The notes under the pieces were generated by a model. It did not search any database and had not been told where the DNA came from. It worked only from the letters and a program-made list of their open reading frames with translations. Below, piece after piece: positions 1-12,559 of a stretch of DNA of 64,000 bases; positions within the stretch are counted from its first letter, which is position 1; every line of letters starts with the position of its first letter. This DNA is from Ceratotherium simum simum (Eukaryota > Chordata > Mammalia > Perissodactyla > Rhinocerotidae). Location: contig NW_004454216.1 of NCBI RefSeq assembly GCF_000283155.1, forward strand, positions 6,285,439-6,349,438, written 5' to 3'. Made by a program: the position numbers and the translations under genes.

Positions 1-1212
1 AGTAAATCATGACTATAGGGCTTATAAATTCAAGGAAGTAGAAATAATAGAGGAGGAATAAAGAGATAAAGAAAATGTGAAATAAAACTATATCTCAAAA
101 CTACTCCTAAGTAGTTGATGACCTCTTCTTTTCTGGTCCCAACTCCATTTTTACAATTCGTTTAAGGAAGTTATAAACTCTTTCAGAAAAGATATTTTCA
201 GGGTTAAATATTTGTTTTTAAATTTAGCATATGTGAAATGTGCTGATTCGTTCTCATGTCATAGAGAATTTATAAGTCAAGATTTGAAACATTGGCAGCA
301 TGAGACTTTATGTGTAGAAACAATATTTTCAGGGTAAGGCAAGGAAAAGAATGTACATTTCTAGAAAGGTGCAGCCAAGAACTGGGAAAATCAGAATTTC
401 TAGAGATAGAAATTAATGAAAAATTTTCACATGACATATCTTCGGTTAATTAATTTTTCCATTTGTGTTAAAACCAAAAAGTTAGGTTTAACTTTGGATC
501 ACAATACTTATGACCAAAGATATTAGTCCCTATTCTTTTGCATAACTTTTTTGTTTGGCTGGTTGCAAAAAATGGTGTATGATGATAAAGCATGGAAAAG
601 ATGTGGTTTCCTGGTGTAGATCTTATGGACATTTTTCAAATTTGCAAAAAAATTACCTCTCATTGCTACAATAAACTGTATGAGAAAAGGAAAACTCTTA
701 TATTCTCATAATCCATGATGAGTTATAATAGCTTCTTCCCCTTAGGAAATAGAGGGAGGGAGAACTTCTACGCTACTAAATATACAATTTCACTGTTAAA
801 TGTTCAAACTTTTGTGCCTAATTTTAAAAGTATGATGACACGGGGCAAGCAGAACTGATTTCTCTATAAGGAATTTATAGCCATTTGAAATTTTTTAGGT
901 CCTAAATTAAAAATCATTTCTGTGTTTCTTGCTAGTCATCTCGTCGACAAATTACTAACTCCAACCAAAAAATGTAAAGAGCTTCTCCAATGTAAATTCC
1001 CTGGTGGCACTAAATATTGGTCATCATTTTCTTTGGCATGCAAATTCTTCCAAAATAATTCTCAGAAAAGCATGCAATCCAATTTATAGTATTTGCATTC
1101 TCTTTCCATTTTTCACAGATTTGCATAGAATCATCTGGTTCTGTCGTCTCCTTGTCTTAACCTTCTCCTAGTTCACAACTGTTTTTCAGTTGTGAAATAT
1201 GACAAAGTGAAC
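1..1212. other. Unique AT-rich DNA, no gene seen
   Basis: No open frame of note, no recognisable interspersed repeat and no simple repeat. The text is ordinary AT-rich intergenic or intronic mammalian sequence. Confidence 0.6.
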
Positions 1213-1440
1213 CAAGGACTGGACTTATAATCAGAAACTGGAGGTTGGTTTTGGCACTATCATTTATTAATTGTAACATAGAAACTGGGCAAGTAATTTA
1301 ATTTATCTGAGCCTCAGTTTCACTCCCGGTAAAATGGGAAAAGTAATGTTTGTTCATATGGTCATGGTGGAGGTCAAGATGGAGAGGAGAGATGATAAAT
1401 ATGAAATGGCTTTACAAATTTTACGTGGTATACACATTTA
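1213..1440 (+). mobile_element. MIR SINE, sense
   Basis: Ancient mammalian-wide tRNA-derived SINE. The core and 3' half follow the MIR order: an 'actggactt...' block, a degraded 'tctgccacttat' block (here 'ttggcactatcattt'), 'gggcaagtaattta', then 'gcctcagtttcac' and 'gtaaaatggg'. The 3' part decays into 'gataaatatgaaatggc', matching the usual 'taatatatgtaaagcgc'. Strongly diverged and inactive. Confidence 0.85.
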
Positions 1441-1879
1441 TATGTATTATTATTTCAAAATAAATGGCAACTTCTGCAAGAGAAGTTTAAAAGCACATTG
1501 AACTCAAAGTTGTACTTTTAATTGGATCTCGATATTTTTATCCTCCTTAAGTTAATAGCCTTTTCCCCATTATGCACCAACATTGTCTTTAACTCTTTAA
1601 AAATGCTTATTCCTTTTACAGTAATCTACTTCATACCAATCAATCCAAATAGTGTTCATTCATTTAACGGAACTTTTGAATAAAGGAGTTAAGTCAAAAG
1701 TATAAGCTCAGAAATAATAACTGACATTACAAAGAACTGGGCACTCTATGCTGCCATTTGGCACCTATTAACTTACTCTTCCTGATGCCAGTAGCTGGAG
1801 GACTCAACTCTCCCTGAAGTGTTTCAAAGCAAAAACTAATATTTGAAAGAAACGAATTTCTCACACTGATGCTTATAAA

Positions 1880-2440
1880 TTTTCTAAAATGCAAATCTGA
1901 TCATGTCACCCTTCTACCTGGAAACATCTTCCCTTGGTGCTCAAGGTGAACCCAATTCCTTATACTGTCCTCAGGGATTTAACCACAAAATACTTAGTGA
2001 ATCCTACTTTCATTCTGTCCTCACTCTACGTCTCACACTTCAGCTTTACCAAATTTGTTCCTGTTTCTCCCAAACACACCCTGTACTTCCATGTCTCAGA
2101 GCACATGGTGCTTCCTCTGTCTAAAATGCTATTCTCTCCCCTTACTATCTAGTAAAATCCTAGTAATCTTTTAAAACCTAGCTCAAATATCACCTCCTCT
2201 GTGAAGTCTTCCCTGATTCTCCGGGGAAAGTTAAACAGATTTTCAGTATGCTCCCAGAGCACATGCTTATAGAATAAGACTCAGTACTTTATAAAATGAT
2301 GACTTTTGCGTGTGTCCACCAAGGGCAACAGATTATAAGCAGAGGCACTATCTTGTTCTCTCTTTTTGTCCGCCACTTTGCAGTCTTTGCACATACCAGG
2401 CTCTGAGTAAATATTTGTTGAGCGAATGACTGAATGATTC
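1880..2440 (+). mobile_element. L2 LINE 3' end, sense
   Basis: About 560 bp of an ancient L2 LINE. Landmarks appear in the expected order: 'tctgatcatgtcac', 'cttctacctgg', 'cctagctcaaatatcacctc', 'tgtgaagtcttccctgattc', then the 3' UTR 'gcacataccaggctctgagtaaatatttgttgagcgaatgactga'-type ending. Short open frames here (73 and 72 codons, starting near 1,903 and 1,934) are fragments of the decayed L2 reading frame or its shifted frame, not a host gene. Confidence 0.88.
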
Positions 2441-2675
2441 AGTCAGCGAGTCATTTATCACTTTGTCCGGCCATTCTATCTGAAGTAAAAACAACAACTT
2501 TTGAAAAGCCGTCAACGTTGCATAAAATATTTATTAAATTGGGAAAAAGAACAACTTTTTAGTATTTTGCTAATAAAAATCAGACAATAGTAGGTTGATA
2601 ACTGCAGATTCTAGGCACCCTCAGAAAAAGAAGTAAAGCTCAGCAAGATAAATATTTCAGTTGTTAGCTCTGAGA

Positions 2676-3245
2676 AGAATCATAGAATCACATGGTAAAA
2701 TTGCTCGTAAGGGTAATCTAGTCCAACTCCCCACTTTTGCAATAAACGCTTCCAGTCTCCCTATGCTCACTGAAATCTCAGGTAAGTATCATCTCATCTG
2801 CGGGCAATTCTGATGTTAGGTCCTTATTTACTTTGAGTTGAAATCTGTATCTAATATTCTTAACTCATTATTTTAGTATATCTCTTGAGACCATGCAGAG
2901 TACATCTAATATGAAGCTTTCAAACATTTGAAAACTTTCCTCCTCTAATTATTCCCCCAATCCCATAAGTAGTAACATGCGATACCCTTGATTCTTCCAA
3001 CCATTCCTTGTGTGCTATGATTCTAGTCTTGCACCCTTCCTTGTCCCCTTTCTTAGAATATTATAGTGATTCTGGGTCATTCTGTATCACAATATTGATC
3101 ATGTCATCTGACCATTGCTGACGAGAATGGGGCTGTTATCTCCCTCTTTCTAGATAGTACTGTTATTCTGTTAGCACAGTTTAAGATTTAATCTAATTTT
3201 TTTAATGTTCATATCACACGTTTGACTCGTGTTGACCTTACTGGA
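2676..3245 (-). mobile_element. CR1/L3-clade LINE relic, antisense
   Basis: The left edge reads AGAATCATAGAATCAC, the complement of the ATTCTATGATTCT repeat that ends CR1-clade LINEs. It is followed by 'atctagtccaactcccc' and later by degraded matches to the antisense CR1/L3 3' region: a 'tcaaacatttgaaaactttcctcctc' block (usual form 'ttcaaatacttgaagacagctatcatgtctccc'), 'attcttccaaccattcc', 'tgatcatgtcatctgacca', and 'catatcacacgtttgactcgtgttgacctt' (usual form '...cactgttgactcatattgagctt'). Very old; the element predates placental radiation. The clade call rests on the terminal motif and block order. The exact subfamily is not assigned. Confidence 0.68.
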
Positions 3246-4739
3246 GATACTATCTCTTCCTATCCAAGGATATGGCAACAGGTCACTGAGATATTATCTA
3301 ATAATGATGTCAGAGAAGAAGCTAGTAATATTCAGTAAAGAAGGAGAATGCAAAAACAGAAAAAAGAATTAAACAAAAGGGTGAAAATTGTGTGAATTAA
3401 ATATAAACGTGATCCAATGGCTAAAAGTTATTGCAAATATTATGTTAAAATGCTAAAACTTTAGATTTTGCCACTTTCATATTGTAGATGTGTTAAACAA
3501 ATGTTGACAGTATTATAGTTTTTAGAACTACAATATAATTTAAATTTCAATATTTTTAGCTTTAAATATAACAATAATGTTAGTTTATCAAAAACATTTT
3601 TATGAAATTTGTGATTTCTCTAAAATTGGATGCATTCTTTATATTTAGAGATAAACTTGTTTCAGGAAAATATACCTTTGATTTTATAATAAAAATTCAA
3701 GAAAAATGTGATTTATGTAGCAAAAAATATATTAAGAAAACTTCGTTGGGATGACTTTAGTCCATTTAACAAGTGATGCATGTTATTTTCATTTCTTACT
3801 TTCTTAAGTACTTAGTAATTTACTGAATAAGTACGTACAGTATATTTACTGATGTGAGTGGTTATGTTTCCATCTATTGATTTGTGATTTTTTAACTTTC
3901 TATTTAGATTGTAAAACCTGTATAGCCAATTCAGTTTTATTCTTGTGTTGTATTTGCTCTTATAGTCTTTTACGGTGTTATTACACACACAAGGAACAAA
4001 CTTTGTTACTGAAAATTGTTAACTGGGTTTGTGAGTACCTTCAGAATGTAGGTTATGTAGTACTTGCCTTGCTCTTAACAAATGCGTTTTGGATTAGTAT
4101 GTAGTGGGTAACCCACCTTAAAGCTTACATAAATTTTCCTTGTAGGTCTTTGAACTTGTGACGTTCATGGTCATGTGTAGGCTTTGGATTGGAAGTTTAA
4201 CCCTGAAAAGATGCTTATTTCTTTTTATACATTTGGCTATAACTTGGTAATATGTGACTATGTAGGTGGTAGTGGCACCTGCGTGAAACTTCAGTGTTTG
4301 AATATAGCCAAGTTTTCTATAGTTAGGATAACTGAGTTAATTATTTAATCATGATTTTCAACTCATTTGTGCTGTTTAGAAATTAAAATAGAATTCTCTG
4401 TATTAAAAAGACAAAGAATAAGTGTTTTCTGGTAGATATATTTATTAAAAAAAATAACACTCAAAGCAACATTTAAAGGAGTAGCCACATCCAGATACAG
4501 TTATGTGTTTTTCATACTTATCTTCTCCTATCAATCACTGCTTAAACTCCCTCTCCTCACCCCAGATTAAGTCACCCAGTGTATTCATACCTCTGCTGAA
4601 AGCCTGCTAGCTTGTATGCAGCTCAGCTCTAGTTGTTCTTTAGAACACTTTAGTTTCAGGTGTTCTGGCAAGAGGATTTTTACTTTAAACTACCAACTTT
4701 GTCTTAGTTTTGGAGATCCTATTCGCCTAGTTAAAATCC
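3246..4739. other. Unique AT-rich DNA, no gene seen
   Basis: No recognised repeat. A 75-codon open frame starting at 3,877 has no recognisable domain and is expected by chance in T-rich DNA. Confidence 0.55.
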
Positions 4740-4945
4740 TTGACTTTGGATTCAGATAGATGTAGACTTCACAACCGCTCTGTGTTTGTGACTTTGGTCA
4801 GTTTTCCTGATCTCATGATCTTTGTTTCTAAAATAGGCAGACTTCATCAGGTTGTTAAGAGAAAAAATTGTGATATTTTATAAAGAATGATGAACATTGT
4901 GTTTGCCATTAGTAAGAGCTCAATAAATAGTAATTATCATAACTA
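4740..4945 (+). mobile_element. MIR SINE, sense
   Basis: Degraded MIR: 'ttggattcagatagatgtagac' (5' core), 'gtgactttggtcagttttcctgat', 'tttctaaaataggcaga' (usual 'tgtaaaatggggata'), and the terminal 'gtaagagctcaataaatagtaatta', which is the typical MIR 3' end. Confidence 0.75.
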
Positions 4946-5315
4946 TATATTACTCTCCAATCAAATTTCTCGGTGTCATCCATTTAAATCAGTAATTCTC
5001 TTGTCCCTTAAAGATTGTCTTAATCGTAGCCTTAGTTTCATTGTAAACTTCCTTCAGGGATGAGGCTAAGTCTTATTTTGGATTGCTTTCTGCTAATCCT
5101 AGGGGATGCTCTTGGTTTACTTTTCATGCATTCATGATAAGTTCTCTGAGGTCTTAGAATTCTTCCATAGGATTTCTTTTTTTCATTCTCTTGGCCAAAT
5201 TAGAAAAGAAAGTCATTACTATTTCTTCAGCCCAATGCTTTCCAGGGTGAGATTTCCATACTTTTGTTTTTTAATTTTTTGTTTAGTGGGGAAAGGCAAG
5301 CAAAAGTTACAAAGC

Positions 5316-5342
5316 TTTCCTACTTTTTTTAAAAGTAGGAAA
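5316..5342. repeat. 12-bp perfect hairpin next to an L1 3' end
   Basis: TTTCCTACTTTT (5,316-5,327) and AAAAGTAGGAAA (5,331-5,342) are perfect reverse complements separated by TTT. The hairpin directly abuts the 3' boundary of the antisense L1 that follows. Confidence 0.8.
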
Positions 5343-8300
5343 TTTTTAAAAATTGTGGGAAAATACTCATAACATGTTTACCATATTAACCATTTTTAAG
5401 TCGCACTCATATTTTTGAGCAACCATCACTGTCATCAATCTCTAGAACTCTTTTCGTCTTGAAAAACTGAAACTGTATACCCAGTAAGCAATAACTTCCT
5501 ATTTCTTTCTCTCCCTAGCTCCTGGAAAACACCATTTTACTTTATGTCTGTATGATTTTGACTATTCTAAGTAGGTCATAAAAGTGGAATCATACAGTGT
5601 TTGTCTTTTTGTGATTGGCTTATTTCACTTACTGTAATACCCTCAAGGTTCATCCATGTTGTAGCATATGTGAGAATTTCCTTCCTTTCTGAGGCTGAAT
5701 AATGTTGCACTGTATGTATATACCACATTTTGTGTATTCATTCATCCATCTGTGGACACCTGGGTTGCTTCTGTGTTTTTGCTATTTTGAATAATAATGC
5801 TGTGAACTTGGGTGTATAAATATCTCTTTGAGACTCAGCTTTCCATTTTTTTAGTATATACTAAGAAGTGGAATTGCTGGATTATATGGTGATTCTATTT
5901 TTAATTTTCTTCAGAACTGCCATACTGTTTTCCACAGTTGTTATAATATTATACATTCCCACCAATAGTGTACAAGGGTTCTAAGTTCTCCACATCCTTG
6001 CCAACGCTTAAATGGGTGTGAGGTGGTATCTCATTGTAGTTTTGATTTCTATTTCCCTAATGATTAGTGATGTTGAGCATCTCCTCAGATATTTAGTGGC
6101 CATTGGTATATTTTCTTTTGAGAAATGTCTATTCAAGTCCTTTGCCCATTTCTGAATCAGATTGTTTGTTTTTTTGTTGTTGTTGAGTTTTAGGTGTTCT
6201 CTATATATTCTGGATATTAATCTCATATCAGATATATGATTTACAAGTATTTTCTCCCATTCTGTGGGTTCCTTTTTTACTCTGTTGATAGTGTCTTTTG
6301 ATGCACAAATTTTAAAAATTTTCATGGAGTCCAATTTGTCTACTTTCTTTTCTTTGCCTTTGGTGTCATATACAAGAAATCATTGCCAAATTCAATGTCA
6401 TGAAGATTTTACTTTGTGTTTTCTTCTAAGAGTTTTATAGTTTTAGGTTTTGCCTTTAGGTCATGGATCAATTTTGAGTTAATTTTTGTATATGGTGTTA
6501 GGTAAGGGTCCAACACAAAAACTCCATTCTTTTGTGTATGAATATCCAGCTTTCCTAGCACCATTTGTTGAAAAGACCATTTAATGGTCTTGGCACCCTT
6601 GTTGAAAATCATTTGACCGTATATACAAGGATTTAATTCTTGACTCTCTAGTCTATTTTAGTGTTTTATATATCTATCTTTATGCTGCTACTACATTGAT
6701 TTTAGTGTAGCTAAAATCACACTGTAGTTTTTCAGTAAGTCTTGAAATCGGAAGGTATTAGTTGTCCACCTTTGTTCTTTTTTGTTTGGAACTATTTTGG
6801 CTATTCAAGGTCCCTTGAGATTTCATATGAATTAGAATGTGTTTTTCTATTTCTGCAAAAACATCATTGAGATTTTGATAGGGATTGCATTAAATATGTA
6901 TATCACTTTGGGGACTATTGCTATCTTAACAATGTTAAGTCTTCCAATCCATGAACGTGGGAATTCTTTCCATTTATTTATGTCTTCTTTAATTTCTTTC
7001 CAAAATGTTTTGTAGTTTTCATTGTACAATTCTTTTACCTACTTGATTAAGTTAATTCTTAAGTATTTTATTCTTTTTGATGTTATTGTAAATAGAATTG
7101 TATTCTTAATTTCCTTCTCAGATTGTTTTTTGTTAGTGTATAGCAATGAAACCAATTTTTGTGTGTTGACTTTGTATCTTGCTACTTTGCTGAATTCACT
7201 TATTAGTTCTAACAGTTTTTTTTTGTGGAATCTTTAGGATTTTCTACATATAAAGTCATATCATCTGCAGAAAGAGATAATTTTACTTTTTTCTTACCAA
7301 TTTGAATATCTTCATTTATTTTTCTTGTCTAATTGCTCTGGCTAGGATTTCTAGCAGTATATTGAATAGAAATGGTGAAAGGAGACATCCTTGCTTGTTT
7401 CTGATCTTAGAGGAAAAACTTTCAGTCTGTCACTGTTAAGTATGATGTTCCCTATGAGTTTTTAATATACAGCTTTTATTATGTTGAGGTAGTTTTCTTC
7501 TATTCCTAGTTTATTGATTTTTTTTAATCATGAAAGGGTGTTGAATTTTATTAAATGCTTTTCCTGCATTAACTGATATGATCACGTAGTTTTCTCCCCC
7601 TTTATTCTGTTACTGTGGTGTAGTACATCAATTGATTTTCATATGTTAAACCATCCTTGCATTCCAGGAATATATCTCACTTGGTCATGGTGTATAATCC
7701 TTTCAACATACTGCTGGATTCAGTTTGCTAGTATTTTGTTGAGGATTTTTGCATCAATGTTCATAAAAGATATTGTCTGTAGTTTTCTTTTCTTGTAGTG
7801 TTGTTGTCTGGCTTTGGTATCAGTAATAGAAAAGTTTAAGAAGGATTGGTGTTAGTTTTTTAAATATTTAGTAGAATTCACCAGTGAAGCTATCAGATCC
7901 AGGGCTTTTATTTGTTGGAAGATTTTTGATTGCTGATTTTATCTCCTTACTAGTTATAGGTCTATTCATATTTTCTATTTCTTCATGGTTTAGTCTTAGT
8001 AGGTTTTGTGTTTCTGGAAGTTTGTCCATTTTATCTAAGTTATCCAATTTATTGGCATACAGTTATTCATAGTACTCTGTTATAATCCTTTTTATTTCTG
8101 TAAAATCAGTAGTAATATCTCCACTTTCATGTCTGATTTTAGTAATTTGAATCATCTCTCTTTTTTTCTTAGCCCATCTATCTAAAGATTTGTAAATTTT
8201 GTTGATTTTTTTGCAAAATCAACTTTTGGTTTTGTTGATTTCTCTATTATTTTTCTTTTCTCCATTTCACTTATCTCTGCTCTAATCTTAATTATTTTCT

Positions 8301-8757
8301 TTCTTCTGCTAACTTTAGGTTTAGCTTGTCCTTTTTTTTCTATTTCCTTAAATTATAAAATTGTATTGTTAATTTGAGATCTTTCTTGTTATTTAATGTA
8401 AGCATTTATAGCTAAAAATTCCCCTCTTAGTTTTTGGTATGTTATGTTTTCATTTTCATTCATCTCTAAGTATTTTCTAATTTCCCTGTAATTTCTTCTT
8501 TGATCCTTTGGTTGTTTAAGAGCATGTTGTTTAATTTTCACAAATTTGTGAATTTTCTAATTTTCCTTCTGTTATTAATTACTGACCTTATCTTGTTGTG
8601 GTCAGAGAAGATACTTTGTGCATATGATATCTATCTTTCTAAATCTATTGAGACTTAATTTGTGGCCTAACATATGGTCTGTCCTGGAAAATGTCCCATG
8701 TGCACTTGAGAGGAATATATATTCTGTTGTGGTTGAGTAGAATGTTCTGTATATGTG
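5343..8757 (-). mobile_element. L1 LINE, 5'-truncated, antisense
   Basis: About 3.4 kb of L1 with its 3' end on the left. The left edge is the antisense 3' UTR ('aaaattgtgggaaaatactcataacatg...accatattaaccatttttaag'). It then runs through the ORF2 C-terminal region ('tgtggacacctgggttgcttctgtg', 'ggaattgctggattatatgg') and back to the middle of ORF2, ending near 8,757 in the antisense 'gaatatatattctgttgtgg' block. The 5' part of ORF2, ORF1 and the 5' UTR are missing, typical of incomplete reverse transcription. No clear target-site duplication was found. A mammalian-age L1 subfamily is likely. Confidence 0.93.
6008..8757 (-). pseudogene. L1 ORF2 remnant (reverse transcriptase / C-terminal part)
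   Basis: Decayed ORF2 of the L1 above. Open pieces on the minus strand include 6,008-6,334, ending in the conserved L1 block [17 protein letters not shown] and containing [14 protein letters not shown]. Another at 6,409-6,612 contains [17 protein letters not shown], and 6,847-7,029 reads as [21 protein letters not shown]. These are successive segments of the ORF2 C-terminal half, but they sit in different frames separated by stops and indels, so no protein can be made. Confidence 0.9.
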
Positions 8758-10764
8758 AATTACCTCATAATTGTTTTTTGTATTACTAATAACAAGTGAT
8801 TTTTATGGTTTTCTATACTTCAAACATCCCCATTTCTACCCTAGCAAATATCTAAAATATTTTGTGTAATTTGTTCTCTTTGTAGCAACTGTATAACATA
8901 TCTCCTCCTGCCTCTTCCCCCTGCCCATATCTCTTGCATCTACACACTTCCCTTTCCCCATTACTCAGATTTAAAAACATAGGTTCCTTTAAAGACCTCT
9001 AAAGTGATTTCTTCATAATATCTGATGATATCACTCATTCAATCAATGATTTATTGTGTGCTTACTGTGAAGGCCATTTTATAGAGAGAACTCAATCCGG
9101 ACCATATTACATAAAACAGATGCTATTATCTTGCCTTTTATTTCATGCTAAAAATTCTATAAAATATATATATTTTAAAGGATTAGGACCACCAAATAGG
9201 CCTAAGAAGTCATGATTCTTACCACTGGTTAATTTAGCTCATTTAAACAGTTTGAACTTTCCCACTTCCCTTGAAAGCTCGTAGAGAGACAATTTTGTCT
9301 TGATAATAGGACACCAACTTATCTTTTGATAAGGATGTTAAAAGCAACCAGTCTGATGTACTCAGGGTTGGATAGCATGCCCTAATTTTTGTTGACTAGT
9401 GACCTCTAAAACTTATTACATTTGAGCCTACTTAATATCAAGTCACCTAATGGAAGCACATTTCTTTCCACCAAATCATTTTGTACTAATTCAGTACAAT
9501 TTTGCCCATTTAATATCAATTGACACTAAACGATTTCCTGTGCAATGTCAATTGAAAATCACTGATTTCTTGCTAATACAGCACTTAGTGTCAATTTCTG
9601 TGTGCAGCAAAAGCATTTTTTCAATTAACTACACCATATAATTTTTTGTTTTTAGTTGTTTGCATGGCCTGTCTGATAACAGGTTTGTGAAACAAAGACA
9701 TAAGGAGGAGAAAAACATGACTTTCTTCCTTGGCATTAAATAATTTAAGTCTAATGATTTTATTTTCAGTCTATAGGAGGTGAAAAAGCTTACTGGAAAA
9801 TTTGGAATATATCAAGCAATGTGGTAGTAAATTGACATTAGCTGTAAATAGGATTGTGTGTTTTTGAACATTGTATATACTAAGCTATATGTAGAAAAAT
9901 GTTTGACTACCAAAAAAATTTTTACTATCATCTCCTCTTATGATTTAGCTCAAGAAGACCTACTATTGAATACTTATTAATGAAAATTATTCTTTTTATT
10001 GTAGAGCGATGAGCTCATTTAGATGTCCTCACTACTCTTGCTAGAAAAGTGAAGCAGCACCACCTTCACTAATTTATGAAAATTAGGAAAGCTTTGCAGC
10101 CTGGCACAGCTAGGAGAAGTACAGCTAAAGCTGTTCTTCTGATTAGATAATATCAGGCTTGCTCAGCAACTGCAAGTATTCTGTAATACTTAGTATATAT
10201 ACACCATTCTGGGTGGTGGTGGGAAAAGAAGGAAATTGGAATTGACTCTCACTGTCCTAGAGAATTATGAAGAGAAGTATGTATATAAAAACATAGAAAA
10301 TTATTGAAACATAAATAAAATAAGTATATATTGAATGTCTATTAAAATACCAAGCTGTTTAGCCAAGCACATTGTAGGATACCTAGCTAGAATAAGGCAT
10401 CTTCCTATAACAGAGCTCAACATCTGATGAGACAGGAAAGGTTCATAAATGAGAGATAATTAATTAACAATAACCTTGAAGTGATAAATTGTGGGACACA
10501 GTCTGTAAGTGGTGTGTGTCTTTAGATTTTTGAGAAGATCAATATATACCTGGGATACTCTAGGGCGAGTCATTGAGTTGTACCCTGAAGGAAGCTTCTG
10601 GTATGTCTTGGTTAGGAGTACAGAATGAATTCTCATTACGTAGCTATGTCTTTTTTTTTTCTTTCAGCCTTCTTATACTGTTTGATTATTTTTACATTGT
10701 TTGGCTCCCTATTGATATTAGCTCCATTTTGAAATAATCCTGATTACAAGAGAGTTCAGCAATA
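8758..10764. other. Mostly unique DNA
   Basis: No gene seen. A weak L2 3' end in antisense may lie at about 9,035-9,085 ('ctcattcaatcaatgatttattgtgtgcttactgtg'). The rest shows no recognised repeat except the short inverted repeats listed separately. Confidence 0.5.
9481..9596. repeat. Pair of inverted repeats
   Basis: TTGTACT-aattc-AGTACAA (9,481-9,499) is a perfect 7-bp stem. Beside it AATTGACACTAA (9,518-9,529) and TTAGTGTCAATT (9,585-9,596) form a perfect 12-bp inverted repeat with a 55-bp interior containing a further 'tgtcaattga'. It could be a chance structure or the remains of a small inverted-repeat element; no flanking direct repeat was identified. Confidence 0.6.
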
Positions 10765-11150
10765 ATTCAAACTAATGTATTTTGAATGTGTACTACATGA
10801 TAGATTTAGTAATAGGCACTGGGGATGCAGAGAGAAATAAAATATAGTTTTTTCTCTTGAGGAACTTTAATCATAGGAGTAGAGTGATATATATGTATGT
10901 ATGCATATATATATCTATATATACACAGACAATATTAATATTATATAACAGTAATTTGATAGTGTGCAACATTATGCTATGAGCAAAGAGAGGGCACCTA
11001 TTGCATGCTGGTAATTCAAGCAAAAGTTGTTGATATCTGAAATGATCCTTGAAAAATTAATAGGTGATGTCTAGACAACAAGAGGGAAGATCTCTTTGGT
11101 CAGAGGGAACTGCATGGGTAAAAGTATGGAGATTATAAACAACATAGTGT
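10765..11150 (-). mobile_element. L2 LINE 3' region, antisense
   Basis: Antisense L2: 'gtattttgaatgtgtactacatg', 'ataggcactggggatgcag', 'gaggaacttta' (usual 'gaggagctcac'). An AT/GT-rich simple stretch (10,888-10,925) splits it. After that come 'ctgaaatgatccttgaaaaatt' and 'cagagggaactgcatgggtaaaagtatggag', matching the antisense L2 'cagagggaacagcatgtgcaaaggcacggag' block. Confidence 0.75.
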
Positions 11151-11164
11151 ATGTGGGAAGTCAT

Positions 11165-12055
11165 TACACCCAACCTATGTATCTTATAAAGTTGGGATCA
11201 TAACGTATATACTGTTTTTTAATTCTTTCTTCGTTTATCAGCATATACTGATCATTTTTCCTAGGTCCTTAATTATTTTTCACAGGGCATTTTCTAAAGA
11301 TTGCTACATGATATTCTGTCATATGTTTCAAATAATGTTTCTGAATTTGTTGTTTGCCTTTTAATTTTGTTTTTGCTATACAGACCTTTTCATTATTTTA
11401 TGTGTTCAAATCTACTGTTTTTAAAAAATCTATTACATTTTCCTCGGTGGCTTCTGCCTTTGCTTTTATGCTTAGAAAGACCTTCTTCAACTCAGATTAA
11501 AAATTCTCCTATATTTGCTTCTAGTTCTTTTATGGTTTCAGTGTTTACATATAACTCTTTAAACCATCTGGAATTTTATTTTGATATACAGTGTGAGATA
11601 GGCTCTAAATTTACTCTGTTCTAAATATTTAACCAGTTGTCCCAGCACCATCAATTGAAAAATCTCTGTTTTCCCTGTTGATTTGAAATGCATTATTTAT
11701 CGTATGCTAAATACTTAATTTATAAATGGGTTTGTTTCATGCCTTTCTGCTCAATTTCCAGCCTTTCTATTTTTTCTCTTCAGTTCTATCAATTTATGTA
11801 TTCTTTACTTGGACTATGCTATTTTAATTATTGTGGCTTTTACAATACAGTTTAAACCTGTTAATGAGAGTTTCTTTTTATTATTCTTTATTTTAAAACA
11901 TTATTGACTACTCTTATCCAGTTAATCTTCCATAAGAACTTTCAAATAATTTAATCAAGCCCCCACTTCCCTTTCTGCCCAGACTTCTATTTCATTGGCT
12001 TCTGATAGAGGTTGCACTAAATTTATGAATTGTTTTGGGGAGAATTGACATATAG
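11165..12055 (-). mobile_element. Ancient L1 fragment, antisense
   Basis: Diverged antisense L1 ORF2 3' region: 'accagttgtcccagcaccatcaattgaaaaatc' near 11,631, 'gttctatcaatttatgtattc', 'actatgctattttaattattgtggctttta' and 'ttggggagaattgacatata' at the right end. These are standard antisense L1 landmarks in order. The 107-codon plus-strand frame starting at 11,301 is only antisense L1 text. Confidence 0.8.
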
Positions 12056-12559
12056 GTTTTTTAGGTGGAAATATCAGGATTCAAAACTCTAAGTGATGGG
12101 TCCAATTTAGTTATATGTAACTATATATTACACGTGGAAAGAAATGCCTGTATTTGACAATAAATATTTTTTGTTATTGTTTTTTTGGCGTTTTTTTTAC
12201 TACTGTTATTGTTGCTTTTTATTCTCTGTATTTTGTTTTTTAAAAACCCACATCTTCTTTTCATATTGAAAAGTAAATTCTTTGAATTTTTTGTTTATTT
12301 TATCAATGAACAGAGGTGAGAAGAGGAAGGATAGTTGTTGCTAAAGGGAGGCACAGTGTCAGGGGAGATTTGCATTAGGAAGAGGGTGATTTACATGTTC
12401 TGAAAAATACGGAGCCAGTAGAGAAGAGGACATTGAAGATAAGGAAAGAGAAGTGACAATTGATAGAGCAAAGTCCCAGAGACTTTAGGAGATTACAAAA
12501 ATCAAGTATACAAGTGGAGGGGTTGGCGATAGTGGGTTGATGATAAATATATGAAACTA

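Noticed and set aside
1903..2152. Two overlapping frames of 73 and 72 codons
   Set aside because: They fall wholly inside an L2 LINE fragment.
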